Source: Glycomyces arizonensis DSM 44726
Lineage (GTDB): Bacteria; Actinomycetota; Actinomycetes; Mycobacteriales; Micromonosporaceae
Direction: 5' to 3'
DNA: 64,000 nt
NCBI RefSeq assembly: GCF_000482705.1
Contig: NZ_AXWO01000007.1
Location: forward strand, 241,479 to 305,478
Below the pieces are notes generated by a model. The model worked only from the letters and a program-made list of their open reading frames with translations. It did no database searches and was not told where the DNA came from. Made by a program: the position numbers and the translations under genes. Positions 1-11,100 of the stretch are shown piece after piece. How positions within the stretch are numbered: position 1 is the stretch's first letter; each line of letters opens with the position of its first letter.

Positions 1-3000
1 AGTAGCCGACCCGCAGCGGGGCCGCGTTCTGCGGCTGCGCCGGGCCGAGCGCCGGTTCGGTCATCACCGAGGCGGCCACGTTGCCGAACATGTCGCGCGG
101 CGTGAACATGACCTGTGCGTAGCCGCCGACGCCGTCGTAGGGCGAGCCGCCCGCCTCGACGGCCGACCCGGCGACGTAGAGGACCTGGTCGTAGGTCCAC
201 GGCTCCGCCGCGCGGATCGCCTTGGTGTGCAGTTCGGCCCTGCTCTTCGGTGCCGCGGACTGCGAGGTGGGCCCCACCGGCAGCGCGTCGCTCGTCGCCT
301 TGAACGAGACGTTGGCGGCGAGCCCGAAGCCCAGGAGGTTGAACTGGGCGCCGAGCGTCGGGGCCGCGTCCTGCGAGCCGGTCCCCGGGTTGGCCCTGGT
401 CACCTTGAAGCCGACGTTCCCCGGCGGAATGGCGCCGATCCGGTCGACGTACCGGTCCGTGAACGCGAGCTTGCCGCCGGAGGCGAACAGCTTGACGTCG
501 GCGTTGGTCACCGCCAGGTGCGCCACGGGCACGCCGAACTTCCGCTCGATCGCGCGCAGGCTCGCGTACTCGGCTCCGGTGACGGTCCGGTCGGGGATCC
601 GCAGCAGCGTGAGGGCGGCCAGCGGGTCGAACGACACGCCGGGGTTGCGGTCCTTGATCGCCTGCGCCTCGACGCCGTACGCCGTGGCGATCTCATCGAG
701 CGTCTCGATCGCCGGGTGCCCTTGGTAGGGCCCGTGGACCTGGTGGACGATGCCGGTCACGGCCACCTGCGCGGCCTTGTCGAGCGCGGCCTCGGCCGCC
801 GCCTCGGCGAGCGCCGTCAGCTCGATCCGGTAGTCGGCGGCCAGGCCCGCGAGCGTCTCGGTGCCCGTGGCGGTGTACTCGACCGGCTGCCCGGCCGAGA
901 CGGCGCTGAGGTCGTGGTGCGCCGGGTCGAAGCCGTCGCCGATCAGGGCGGCGTTGACGCCCGGGTGGACGAGGTCGCCGTCCGCGGCGTGGACGGCGAC
1001 GACCGTCAGGACCGCGGTGTCGCCGTCGGCGAAGACGCTCTCGGGCAGGCCCTTGCCGTCGCCGCGCCGGTAGGTCAGGAAGAACCCGCCCGAGCGGGTG
1101 ACGCTCGACTCCCACAGCAGCCGCAGGAAGTCGCCCGGGTCGTTGAGCAGGCCGGTGGTCGGCACCTGCTCGGCGGCGCCCTCGTCGTCGAACGCGCCGG
1201 TCGGGTTGGTGTCGGTCGACAGGTTCGTCTTGACCAGGTAGGCGCGGGCGTCGTTCAAGGCGGCGGCGACATAGCCCGAGGGCGCCTGGCCGGTGCCGTT
1301 CGCGCCGGTCAGGAACAGCACGGCCGCCACCGACGCCGGGTCGTCCGGCGAGATGAGCGCTTCGAGCGCGGCCGTCCCGGCCTCGTCGGCGCCGAGGACC
1401 TCGTACGTGGTCGGCTCGCCTGAGTTCCGCTTGATCTGCACGTCGACCGAGGTCGTCCAGTCGTAGTGGACGGGCGCGGACTGGACCGGCGGGTCGCCCT
1501 GCGAGGTGACGGCGAGGGTGAGCGCGGGCCGCAGCGCCCGGTGCTCGCCGAGCGCGTCGATCAGCGCGCTGGAGGCGAACCAGAGTCTCGGCTGCGCGGC
1601 GGGCGGCGGCGCGCCGCCGCCGAACTGGTAGGGCAGCGGCTCGGCCGACTGCACGACGGCGGTGCGGCGCAGTTGGAACCGACGCGGGTCGTCGTGGTGG
1701 GCGGGCAGCGCCTCGATCGATTGCACCGTCGCCGGTACGCCGCCGGTGGTGGCCACGCCCAGGAGCTTCGACGCCAGCGAGAGCGCGCCGCTGATGTCGA
1801 GCTGGACCGAGCGCGACTCGTCGGGCCAGCGGATCCAGTCCGGCGCCTCGTCCATCGACAGCGTCGCCGTCTGCGCCGCAGGCAGGTCGATCTGCTGCCA
1901 GGTGAGGTCGTAGAGGGCCTTCGGTGCGCCGAGCCCGTTGGCCTCCGGCGCGGGCGGACGCATGCCGTAGAGCAGGAACCTGGCGTTCGCGCCGGACAGG
2001 TGGGCGGCCGCCTCGGCGGCGCGCATCTGGCCGAGCAGCTGGTCCGGGCTCAGCGCCGTCAGTTTCGGCGCGGTGATGTGGAGCGTGCCGTCGGGGTCGG
2101 CGAACAGTCCGCCGACGTTCCGCACGGCGGTCCCCACCTCGCCGATCGGCAGCCCGAACGCGGCGGCCACCGACGCGAGCGTGTCGTTCGCCTGCGTCTT
2201 GTAGACCACGGACGGCAGGCGCAGCACCGCGAGCGGCACGATCGCGTCGCGGCTGCCCAGCAGCGCGGTGGTGAGCGTTTCGGCGCTCCACCCCGGCGAG
2301 GCGCTGACGGACCGGAACGTGTCGGTCTCGGTCACCGTGTGCCGCAGTTCGCCGCTGGCGAGCACCGCGCCGGTGCGCAGGAGGCCGCGGACGTCGGCGT
2401 TGCCCGCGTCGGTGACGACCGAGGCCGGGTCGATGACGCCGAAGGCGGACATGACACCGTCGAAGGTGTCGGTGGCGGTGAACTGGTAGGCGACGCCGGT
2501 CAGCGGCAGGTTCGCCGAGGCGGCGAGCGGGAGGCGGGCGTTGGCGGCGGCGAGGTCGGCCGCGGAGACGGTGTTGCCCGCCGCGTCGAGCCCGTCCGCG
2601 ATCGCCGACAGCGACTTCCCGCCGTAGAGGCAGGTGTAGGCGTCGAAGGCGTCGAGTCCGGCGCGCAGCATCCCGCGCGCGAGCATGAGCACGACGTCTT
2701 CGAACACCGCCGCGGTGTAGGACGTCTCGCCGCCGTCGGCCACGTCCGCGGCCCCCTGGGCGGGGGCCCCGGCGTACTGCTTCTCCAGCTCGTCCTGGTA
2801 GGCGGCGGCGAGTTCGGCGAAGTAGGCCCGCAGCCCCTTCAGATAGTCGTCATCCACTTTGGTGCACTGGTCGAAGCGCCGGTCGACGCCCTCGGTCCGG
2901 AGCCGCAGCTGCGGGATCATCGGGATCGGGACCGCGCTGGCCATGGTCTTGCCGGTCGGCTGCACCGCGAAGCTCAGGTGCGGGAACAGGCCCGCGACGA

Positions 3001-6000
3001 TGTCCGACTCGTAGCGGATCGGCCGGTGCTCAGTCGTGCTCGTCAAATAGTCGTAGGCGGCCGCGACCCTGGCGCGGTCGGTGGCGGTGGTCCGGAACTC
3101 GCCGATGGCCGGTCTGCCGCCGTCCTTGCCTCCGAACGCGGCGACCGCCCAGACGAAGACCGTTTCGGCGAGCCGCTCGAACGAGGTGGCGGCGGGCGGC
3201 AGCGCCGCACCGGCCGCGGGCGGGCTCGCGGGCTTCGCGTTCGGGTCGGGCCCGTCGATGTAGAGCATCGCGACGAGCTTTCCCGCCGTCTTGCCCGCAT
3301 CGGCGGGATCGCCCGCCACGGAGGGCTGCATGATGAAGTTGACGTCGATCTGCGCCCTGTCGTCGTCGGCGGTGGCCCCGAACGGCGCGAAGTCGAGCGC
3401 CTCCACGAAGGCGTCGTACCGCGCGGGCGACAGCGCGCGCCCGTCGGCCGCCTCGGCGCCGCCGAGCGTGCCCCACGGCGCGGGCGTGTCGGAGCCGAGC
3501 GTGAACGACTCGCGCACGGTCATCGAGAACGACAGGTGCACCGAGATCGAGAACAGGCCGAGGTCGATCTTGACCGTCAGCGCCACGTCGACGTTCGCGA
3601 CGAACGCGACCTCGAACTTCCGGTGCGCCTCGATGACCGCCTGGAGCGAGATGGTGACGGTGAGGTTCAGGTTCGCCTTGACGATGGCGAAGTCGATCGA
3701 GCCGTAGATCTTGCCGATGATGCCGATCGTGCCGGCGATCCGGTAGTAGTAGGACTTGCCGACGTCCGAGGACCGGACGGCGGGCAGGCGCGAGTCACCG
3801 GCCGGGTTCCAGGTGGCGATGACGCCCTCGATGATGCCGAAGACGGTGAGGCTGGCCCCGGCCTTCATGATCCCGGCCGAGATGTCCTTGCCGAGGCCGA
3901 GCTGGAGGCCCAGCCCGAACTCGATGACCGGGTCGAAGGTCCCCGGGTTCGACGGCTTCGCCAGGCTCGTGGAGGTGGCGCCGGTGAGCTTGGCGAAGTA
4001 GAAGCCGCCGGCGCCGGTGAACGGGAAGTACTGGATGCCGAACGACCGCGAGAAGTCGTTCTGGTACGGGAAGCCGAAGTCGATCTTGAAGTCGCCGTTG
4101 GTGTAGATGTCGAGCCCGACGTTCGGCAGCGTGATGGACAGCGTGCCGAACTGGAGCATCCGCATCGAGTCGGGCAGCGTGATCCGGGCCTGGTAGACCC
4201 CGATCGTGTCGGTGACCTTCTTGTAGAGGATCTCGAAGTCGAGGTTCTTGAACGGGCCCGCCTTCTCCCCGGCCAGGGCGATCCGCAGGCCGTAGAGCAG
4301 CGGGTCGACGAAGACGATCTCGACCTCGACCGTGCCCGCGACGAACAGCACGTGCAGTCCGGTGAGCCACGGCGCCGAGGAGTCGAAGGTCGGCCCGGCG
4401 GGCAGCCCGTCCGAGGGGGTGTCGGTGAAGTCGGCGAGCATCTTCACGGCCTTGTCGATCGACGCGGCCTTCTCGATCCCGGGGACGGTGACGCGCTGGC
4501 CGAGCGCCAGCAGCCGCAGGTCCACGAGGGAGCCGCTGCCGGGCACGTCCGGGGTCTTGTCGAGCGGGTCGAACGCGGGCACGGGCGCGCCGCCGATGAA
4601 CGTCGCGTCGAGCTCGACCGTGACCTTGCCCTCGACCTTGCTGATCTTGAGGCCCTTGAGCGTGATGAAGCCGAGGTCGAGCGGCTCGGACAGCTCGTAG
4701 TCGACGCTGGCCTTGCGCGGGGTGGACTTCAGGTCGAACTCGATGGCGAAGCCGCGCAGGGACAGCCCGTTGAGCACGCTCCACGGTGGAGGCAGCCGGT
4801 AGTCGTCCTCGCCCAGGACCAGCCCGATGACCTGGCCGAGGACCTCGCCGAGCGTGGCCTCGCCGACCGAGAACTTCAGGACCGACTTGGTGAGGTCGTA
4901 CTCGGCGGTGAACGCGCCCCAGGTGACGGTGACGGTCTTGCTCGCGCCGCTGGTGAACTTGTAGCCGATGGTGACCCGGGCGCCGATGCCCGGGATCGTC
5001 GTGCCGAAGGAGAAGCTCCCCGAGGTCTCGGGCTTCTCGCCCGCCACGTGCTTGAGCGCGGCGTTCGCGTCGATCGTGTAGGTGCCGAGCGGGCCGAGGC
5101 TGAGGTCGCGCAGTTGGAGCGTGGCGCCGGTGTCGACCGACGCGGGGGCCTCGCCGCCGGTGTGGGCCTTGAGCTGGATGCCGGAGACGGCGACGTGGTC
5201 GAGGAACGCCGGGATCGCCGCGCTCGGGAACAGCCGCTGCAGGAAGTCCTTGAGGGACACGGAGGCGCCCGGCGGCATGGAGGCCTCGAAGTCCCAGCCC
5301 TCGCCGGTGGCGTAGGCGGCCTGCACGTCGAGCGGGAAGCCGGCCATGACCAGCATCGCGCTCAGCTCGGCGCTGTAGGCGCGCCCGCTCGTCGAGGCCT
5401 GCGAGCCGAGCGTGACCTGCACGGCGCTGAGCACCAGCACGCCGGTGCCCAGCGGGTCGAAGATCGCGTCGCCGCCGAGGTACAGCGAGTAGTCCTTGCG
5501 CGGGACGTCCACGTCCAGCGCGAAGTCGGTCAGGACGAGGTCCGTCTTCGACGGCGGGGTGACGGCGCCGCCGGTGATGGTCTGGAGCACCTTGGCGAAC
5601 GACACCTTGCCGGTGAAGCCGCCCCACAGCCGCATGTCGGTGGAGATGCCGACCTCGAACTCGCCGTCGAAGAGCTCCTTGTAGAACTCGAAGTAGGTGG
5701 TGAACGTGAGCTTGCCGTCCCACTCCGCGCCGTCGCGCTGAAGCTCCCAGACGACGTCGAACTCGTCGATGGTGAACTGGTCGAACACGGGCACCGGTTT
5801 TGTGGAGCCGACCCGCGTGGTGAGCGCGTTGATCGTCGGCGACTTGACCGAGGTGCGGGCCTCCAGGTCCTTGAACGCGACGCTCTGGAGGGCGGTGCGC
5901 AGGGGCGCGGGCACGGCGCTGCCCCACGTCTGGCCGCCGAGGAGCGCGAACAGCGCGTCGGGCGTCATCGCCTTCTGCGGGTCGGCGGCGACACTGATCA

Positions 6001-6814
6001 CGAACTCGACCGGCTTGTCGAGCAGCAGCGCGGTGAAGTCGACGGCGAGCCCGTCGCCGATGTCGAGCTTCATGCCGAAGGCGTAGACGACGGAGCGCTT
6101 GCCCGTCTTGGCCCCGTACTGGACGCGCAGTTCCACGAACGGCGAGTGCAGCTTCAGCGGCGGCAGCTTGGCGAGCGTCCCGCCGAGCTCGGCCCGCAGG
6201 CGCATCGCGGGCATGACGGGGTCGGCGCTCACGTCGACGGTGCCCCAGAACGGGAACGTCTCGTGGCTCGGCGTCAGGAACGCCAGCGTCTGCTCCAGCA
6301 GCTGGTCCATCTTCAGCAGGCTCGCGAAGTTCAGGCCCGCCTCGGCGGTGATGTCGGCGGCCTTGGCCTTGAAGCCGGTGACCTGCTGCGAGGCGAACAC
6401 GAACGACGGTGCCGCGTAGGTGATCTGGTCGAACGGGTAGCCCCGCATGTACGGGAAGCTGTCGCTCAGCTTCCAGTCGGTGAGCGTGAACTCGGCGGTG
6501 ACGACCAGCGCCGCCGATCCACTGGCGACGGTGAAGCGCAGGTCCACCGCCGCGTCGGTCAGGCCGATGCCCGGCAGCGTCGCGGTGCCCGCGGTGATCC
6601 GCAGTTCGGTGGCGGACGGGTCGGGAATCTGCGCCGACTGGACATGCAGAGTCCACAGTGTTCCGGACGTGAGCCCGAACGCCTTGCCCACGACGCTGTC
6701 GTAGTCGGCGGGCAGAGTGAGGCCGGTGCCGCCGGTCAGCGTCGCCGCGTCGAGCGGGACGGGTCCGGCGGCGGCCTTGGAGCGCAGCTGCTGCGCGAGT
6801 TCGGTGAGAGCCAT
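1..6814 (-). CDS. Giant LysM-like repeat protein (3' end cut by window)
   Basis: Open without a stop from ATG at 6814 to the window edge, more than 2270 residues. I do not recognise the first ~1300 residues. They are beta-strand-like throughout, alternating hydrophobic and charged residues with many G/T/S turns, and no signal peptide or membrane segment is evident. The later part carries several degenerate LysM-like stretches, for example 'NDTLASVAAAFGLPIGEV' (about 2160-2210 in the DNA), 'ETLDEIATAYGVEAQAI' (about 640-700) and 'GTETLAGLAADYRIEL' (about 820-870). LysM modules usually bind peptidoglycan or chitin-type glycans; binding here is inference. The start lies 79 nt inside the upstream EEP gene and has no clear Shine-Dalgarno, so translation may depend on coupling. 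It is the last visible gene of a four-gene minus-strand run. Function unknown. Confidence 0.75.
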   Translation of the reverse strand, partial: MALTELAQQLRSKAAAGPVPLDAATLTGGTGLTLPADYDSVVGKAFGLTSGTLWTLHVQSAQIPDPSATELRITAGTATLPGIGLTDAAVDLRFTVASGSAALVVTAEFTLTDWKLSDSFPYMRGYPFDQITYAAPSFVFASQQVTGFKAKAADITAEAGLNFASLLKMDQLLEQTLAFLTPSHETFPFWGTVDVSADPVMPAMRLRAELGGTLAKLPPLKLHSPFVELRVQYGAKTGKRSVVYAFGMKLDIGDGLAVDFTALLLDKPVEFVISVAADPQKAMTPDALFALLGGQTWGSAVPAPLRTALQSVAFKDLEARTSVKSPTINALTTRVGSTKPVPVFDQFTIDEFDVVWELQRDGAEWDGKLTFTTYFEFYKELFDGEFEVGISTDMRLWGGFTGKVSFAKVLQTITGGAVTPPSKTDLVLTDFALDVDVPRKDYSLYLGGDAIFDPLGTGVLVLSAVQVTLGSQASTSGRAYSAELSAMLVMAGFPLDVQAAYATGEGWDFEASMPPGASVSLKDFLQRLFPSAAIPAFLDHVAVSGIQLKAHTGGEAPASVDTGATLQLRDLSLGPLGTYTIDANAALKHVAGEKPETSGSFSFGTTIPGIGARVTIGYKFTSGASKTVTVTWGAFTAEYDLTKSVLKFSVGEATLGEVLGQVIGLVLGEDDYRLPPPWSVLNGLSLRGFAIEFDLKSTPRKASVDYELSEPLDLGFITLKGLKISKVEGKVTVELDATFIGGAPVPAFDPLDKTPDVPGSGSLVDLRLLALGQRVTVPGIEKAASIDKAVKMLADFTDTPSDGLPAGPTFDSSAPWLTGLHVLFVAGTVEVEIVFVDPLLYGLRIALAGEKAGPFKNLDFEILYKKVTDTIGVYQARITLPDSMRMLQFGTLSITLPNVGLDIYTNGDFKIDFGFPYQNDFSRSFGIQYFPFTGAGGFYFAKLTGATSTSLAKPSNPGTFDPVIEFGLGLQLGLGKDISAGIMKAGASLTVFGIIEGVIATWNPAGDSRLPAVRSSDVGKSYYYRIAGTIGIIGKIYGSIDFAIVKANLNLTVTISLQAVIEAHRKFEVAFVANVDVALTVKIDLGLFSISVHLSFSMTVRESFTLGSDTPAPWGTLGGAEAADGRALSPARYDAFVEALDFAPFGATADDDRAQIDVNFIMQPSVAGDPADAGKTAGKLVAMLYIDGPDPNAKPASPPAAGAALPPAATSFERLAETVFVWAVAAFGGKDGGRPAIGEFRTTATDRARVAAAYDYLTSTTEHRPIRYESDIVAGLFPHLSFAVQPTGKTMASAVPIPMIPQLRLRTEGVDRRFDQCTKVDDDYLKGLRAYFAELAAAYQDELEKQYAGAPAQGAADVADGGETSYTAAVFEDVVLMLARGMLRAGLDAFDAYTCLYGGKSLSAIADGLDAAGNTVSAADLAAANARLPLAASANLPLTGVAYQFTATDTFDGVMSAFGVIDPASVVTDAGNADVRGLLRTGAVLASGELRHTVTETDTFRSVSASPGWSAETLTTALLGSRDAIVPLAVLRLPSVVYKTQANDTLASVAAAFGLPIGEVGTAVRNVGGLFADPDGTLHITAPKLTALSPDQLLGQMRAAEAAAHLSGANARFLLYGMRPPAPEANGLGAPKALYDLTWQQIDLPAAQTATLSMDEAPDWIRWPDESRSVQLDISGALSLASKLLGVATTGGVPATVQSIEALPAHHDDPRRFQLRRTAVVQSAEPLPYQFGGGAPPPAAQPRLWFASSALIDALGEHRALRPALTLAVTSQGDPPVQSAPVHYDWTTSVDVQIKRNSGEPTTYEVLGADEAGTAALEALISPDDPASVAAVLFLTGANGTGQAPSGYVAAALNDARAYLVKTNLSTDTNPTGAFDDEGAAEQVPTTGLLNDPGDFLRLLWESSVTRSGGFFLTYRRGDGKGLPESVFADGDTAVLTVVAVHAADGDLVHPGVNAALIGDGFDPAHHDLSAVSAGQPVEYTATGTETLAGLAADYRIELTALAEAAAEAALDKAAQVAVTGIVHQVHGPYQGHPAIETLDEIATAYGVEAQAIKDRNPGVSFDPLAALTLLRIPDRTVTGAEYASLRAIERKFGVPVAHLAVTNADVKLFASGGKLAFTDRYVDRIGAIPPGNVGFKVTRANPGTGSQDAAPTLGAQFNLLGFGLAANVSFKATSDALPVGPTSQSAAPKSRAELHTKAIRAAEPWTYDQVLYVAGSAVEAGGSPYDGVGGYAQVMFTPRDMFGNVAASVMTEPALGPAQPQNAAPLRVGY

Positions 6815-8133
6815 AAGAAATCGAACACCAGTGGTAGATGGTCGCTGACGCCGTAGGCGAGCGCGTAATTGTCGATGTCCCGGAACAGATCGGTCTCATC
6901 GTCGAACGTCATCCCGTTGGGGTTGTAACCGTTCGGGACGTTGAGCGCGACGGGCGAGGCCAGGACCGAGTTGTAGGGCAGGACGCCGGGCGGTACGCCG
7001 CCCGGCGGCGGATGCACCCCGTTGTAGGGCGCGCCGCTCACGATGTTGGCGATCGTCGCGTTGTTCACCGCCGCTCCGCCGCGGACGAACGCGTTGTCGA
7101 TCGAGTCGTACTGGCCGTACTGGTCGACGCCGGACATGTAGCCGAACGCCGGGTAGCCGTCGGTGTCGCCGGGGTCGGCGGTGTGGATCGGTTTGATGTG
7201 CGTGCTCAGGTAGCCGCGCGCCGGGTAGCCGGCCGGCATGGCGGCGCCGCCGGTGGTGTCGACGACTTTGGTGAAGGCGGCGGCGAACGGCGCGTAGGCG
7301 ACCCCGGTCGCGGCGGCGTCGAACAGGCTGACGTTGAAGTCGCCCGCCACCACGACCGTCTCGTTGGCGTGGACGTTCTGCACCTCCGCCAGGTTGCCGA
7401 TCGCCGCGGTGGCCAGTGTGGACGGCGCGGCGGCGACGCCAGCGGCGCCGCCCTCCTGGCTCGGCGTCGTGTGGCAGGCGACGATGGCGTAGTTCCGCGC
7501 CGCCGTCGAGTCGTAGAACGTCGTGCGGAACGGGTAACGTTTGCCGGTGCCGCCGAACCGCACGCGGGCCCCTGCGGCGGAATAGCGCCACTGCCCGGCG
7601 AGCTGCCGTTCGACCAGGCCGACGTTGTAGCGGTTGTTGCCCGCCGGGACGGTGCGGTTGTCGACCGTCGGCGCCGTGAAGGCCCGCCGGTACTCGGGCG
7701 GGTAGACGTGGGGGGCGCTGTTGCGCGTGGCCGGTCCGTAGCCGCCGGGCCAGCGCCACGGCCCGGTGAAGTACAGCGTCGGCGTCCGCCGGAAGTACAC
7801 CAGGACGCCCTCGCCGGCGTTGCCCCTGCCGCTGATGACCGGCGGGATGAGCGCCCACTGCGGGTCGTCGTGCATGCGCAGGTATCCCAGCAGCCGCATG
7901 GACCCCGCGTCTCGCAGGAGCGTGCCGCGTCCGGTGTGCCTGCCGGGGCGGGCCTCGACGATGACGATGAAGTCGGGCCGGTTCGCCGTGATCGTGTTGA
8001 AGAGCGCGTCGAGGTAGTTCTGCGCGGCGTTGGTGCCCCACTCCTCCTCGTCGTCGCGCTTGCGTTTGCGCTTGCGCACGAAGAACTTGTCCTCGCTGAA
8101 GCTCTGGACGTTCCAGAAGACCATCCGCGGCAT
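6736..8133 (-). CDS. Endonuclease/exonuclease/phosphatase (EEP) family protein
   Basis: 465 aa. The N-terminal 'MVFWNVQSFSEDKF', the central 'VVVAGDFNV' and the C-terminal 'YGVSDHLPLVFDF' match the EEP (DNase I-like) fold: an N-terminal Asn, the GDFN metal-site motif and the SDHxP catalytic His motif. Such enzymes hydrolyse phosphodiesters or phosphomonoesters; the substrate here cannot be told. There is no signal peptide, and a basic run (RKRKRKR) follows residue 19. The ATG at 8133 shares one base with the TGA of the upstream 1191-aa gene (TGATG), so the two are probably translationally coupled. The last ~25 residues after SDHLP are Arg/Pro/Ser-rich and are read through the start of the downstream giant gene, as if the original stop was lost or the genes fused late. 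A cytoplasmic or specialised-secretion role is open. Confidence 0.85.
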   Translation of the reverse strand: MPRMVFWNVQSFSEDKFFVRKRKRKRDDEEEWGTNAAQNYLDALFNTITANRPDFIVIVEARPGRHTGRGTLLRDAGSMRLLGYLRMHDDPQWALIPPVISGRGNAGEGVLVYFRRTPTLYFTGPWRWPGGYGPATRNSAPHVYPPEYRRAFTAPTVDNRTVPAGNNRYNVGLVERQLAGQWRYSAAGARVRFGGTGKRYPFRTTFYDSTAARNYAIVACHTTPSQEGGAAGVAAAPSTLATAAIGNLAEVQNVHANETVVVAGDFNVSLFDAAATGVAYAPFAAAFTKVVDTTGGAAMPAGYPARGYLSTHIKPIHTADPGDTDGYPAFGYMSGVDQYGQYDSIDNAFVRGGAAVNNATIANIVSGAPYNGVHPPPGGVPPGVLPYNSVLASPVALNVPNGYNPNGMTFDDETDLFRDIDNYALAYGVSDHLPLVFDFLWLSPNSRSSCAPRPPPDPSRSTRRR

Positions 8134-11100
8134 CAGGCGCCTCCCGTGATCGACGACGGCTGTTGCTGTTCCCGTTTCGGTTCGCGGTTGACCGCGGCGT
8201 ACCACCCGACGACGTCGCGCTTGCCGGGGTCGGGGTTGCCGAACACGATGAACGCCGTCGACGTGCCGGTCGGCAGCGAGATGCCCAGCAGGGACAACAG
8301 GACGTTGGTCAGTCGCAGCACGAAGGTCTTGGATTTCGGGTCGCGGTAGAGCAGGGTGCGGCCGATGGTCAGCTTGAGCACGCCTTGCAGCGAGAAGCCG
8401 CGGGAGGTGCCGCTGACGCCCGGCAGCGACAGGCCGATCCACAGCCGGTACCCGTTGCCCTGGCTCTGCGGCCCCCACGCCACCATGAGCCGCGCGGCGA
8501 ACCCGGCCGAGGCGGCGAGCGCGCCCGGCGTGCCGAGATCCAATGTGTACACCAGTGCGTACCACTGCCCGCCGAGCGGATCGGTGGGCAGCGACAGCGC
8601 GTTGACCGGCAGGTAGCCCAGGTCGCCCGGCTTCGCGGTGCTCGCCGTGATCCCGGTGAGGGTCAGCGGCATCCTGGCGTAGAGGCTGTCGCCGCGCGCC
8701 TGGGCGACGGTCGGCGCGAACGTCATCTGGTCGACGCGGAAGGCGAACGACGGCGTGCCGGGCGAGGCGGTGTTGAACGACATGTCCAGGTGCAGTTCGG
8801 CGAACGGCAGTCCGCTGCCCGCCGGGTCGGTCCCCTCGGCGTCACCCCCGAAGGACAAGACGTCCAGCGGCGTGCGCGTCGTGCCGTCGTCGGCGCTGAC
8901 CGACGCGAAGTCGAGGAAGCCCTGGAAGGAGAAGCGCGAGACGACCTCGGCATCGTCGGCGCGCAGCGTGGAGAACGAGGCCCGGACCGTCTCGATGCCG
9001 CGCCAGAGGTTGCTCACCGGAAGGAACCTCGCGTCGGCGTCGGTGCCGAAGATGTAGACGCCGACGCCGTCGTGGTTCTCGTAGGTGCCGTCCAGGACGA
9101 GCGAGTTGCTCGGCGCCTCGACGCCGTTCAGGGTCAGGCCGCCGATCTGGTCGCCGAAGAGCCGGTCGAGCGTGATCTGCGACTTGCTGGCGAACGCCGT
9201 GATCTCGGCGTTGGCGAACAGCGTCTTGAGCGACAGGACGCGGAAGGCGTAGTCGCCGCCGCCCACGACCGGGGTCGGCAGGTCTTGCGGGGCCCCGGCG
9301 TCGAGTCCGGCGGCGTAGGTCGGATCGAGGTAGTAGACGGTGGCGAACAGCGAGCTGTTGCCGTCGGCGCGCAGCTGGCCGTCCGCGGTGTCGACGAAGC
9401 CGAGGTCGATGCCGACGTGGTGGGCGTTGAAGTCGTCGAGATCGATTCCGGCGGCGAGGCCGCGCAGCTCCTGCGGCAGCGCCGAGGCGTCGACGTCGAC
9501 GCGCAGGGCGAGGATGCCGCGCCACGACTCCGAGGTGACCGCGTCGACGAACTTCGCGAAATAGGCGCCGTCGGGGCCCTGGGCCAGCTGCTTCGCCTGG
9601 TCGATGTAGGCGGCCAGCCATTCGGCGACGTCGGCCGGGTCGGCGTTGAAGTCCTTTGCCGCCGTCCACTTCGCGATGTCGCCGATGCGCTGCTCGATCG
9701 AGCCGTCGCAGAACTTGAACAGCAGCACGTTGCGGTAGTCGCCGGGGTCGGAGCGGGTGCCCGTGCGGATGTCGAAGGGCCAGCCCTGCGGGCGCAATTG
9801 GTCCTCGAACACGGTCGTCGACGTCCCGGCCGCCTTGGACGGGTTCCACGGCGCCTTCGGCTTGGTGACGACGAGGAACTGCTGGTTGGTCTGGAAGGCG
9901 GCGCGGAGCGTGTCGTCGACGTCGTCGAACGCGAGCGTGGTGACGGTCGGCGACTCCTCGGGGGAGGGCGACCACGACGTCTGCGCCAGGTGCAGCCGCT
10001 TCCAGTCGCCGCTGCCGTCGGAGGCGAGGTCGGCGATGAAGCCCTGCGGGGTCGTCACCCGCATCGGCTGCGCCGCATCTCCGGTGGCATCGCCGGTGGC
10101 GTCATCGGCACCGGTGGCATCGACGGCGAACGCCGTCTCGGCGAGCGTCGCGGGCGTCGGCTTGTGCGACGCCGCCGAGATCCGCGCCCGCCGCTCGACG
10201 GCGAGGACGTCGCGTTCGAGCGCGGCGACGTCGTCGGCGCTGAAGGTGTCGGGGTGCGCGTCGAACACCACCTGGCCGTACGGCGCCATGGGGAACGAGC
10301 CGCTCGCGGCGGCGTCGCGCAGGACGGCGGCCGGTGTCTCCCGGTGCTCCAGGTAGGGGACGCCGGTCTTGTCGCCGTGGCCGAACATGGCCGAGCCCTG
10401 CGGCTGGGAGAGGTAGACCGGGGCGGTCGTCAGGGGCTGCGCGGCCCGCGCCGTGATGGTCGCCCACGAGGTGCGGAAGCGGTCGGACAGCCGCGGCGGA
10501 TGGCCGTCCTGCACGGTGTCGGCCAGCAGCGGCGAGTACGCGTCGGCGTCGGGGTGGAAGGCGAGCCGCGATCCCGGCGGGTCGAAGACGACCGACTCCA
10601 GCGGCGAGAGTCCGCACATCACCCGGGCGGCCGGGGGCTTGGAGTCCCCGGCGGCCAGCGTGAACGGCCCCGAGGGGGTCAGGTAGTAGGACGCGTGCTG
10701 CCGTTGATTCGGCGAGTCGACGGTGATCATGTCGTCCTGGACCACCAGCCGGGACTCGCCCGCCTGGGGCACGAGCCGCACGGGGTGGGCGAAGTCGTCG
10801 CGCAGGCCGCTCGCCATCGGCGCGCAGTCGCCGTCGCCGGGCGCCCGGAAGGCGAACGCCGTGCGGCCGTGGTCGAGTGGGCGCAGCGGGTCGTAGCTGA
10901 CGTCGAACGGCACCGGCGCGCCGCCGACCGGCGGCCCGAACACGGGGTAGCGCTGGCTGATGACCCGCCCGTCGCGCTCGGTGAAGTACTTGAGTCCCAC
11001 GTCGAGGAGCGTGAAGTCGTCGTGCTGGGGGTCGTCGGACACGGTCAGCTTGAGGCCGAACCGCAGCGTGCCGCCGGTGGGCCCGTCGAGGGGCACCGAC

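Noticed and set aside
227..6856. Very long plus-strand frames (398 and 1796 aa) opposite the giant gene
   Set aside because: Extreme Arg/Gly/Val/Glu/Asp composition without domains; antisense shadow of a GC-rich real gene.
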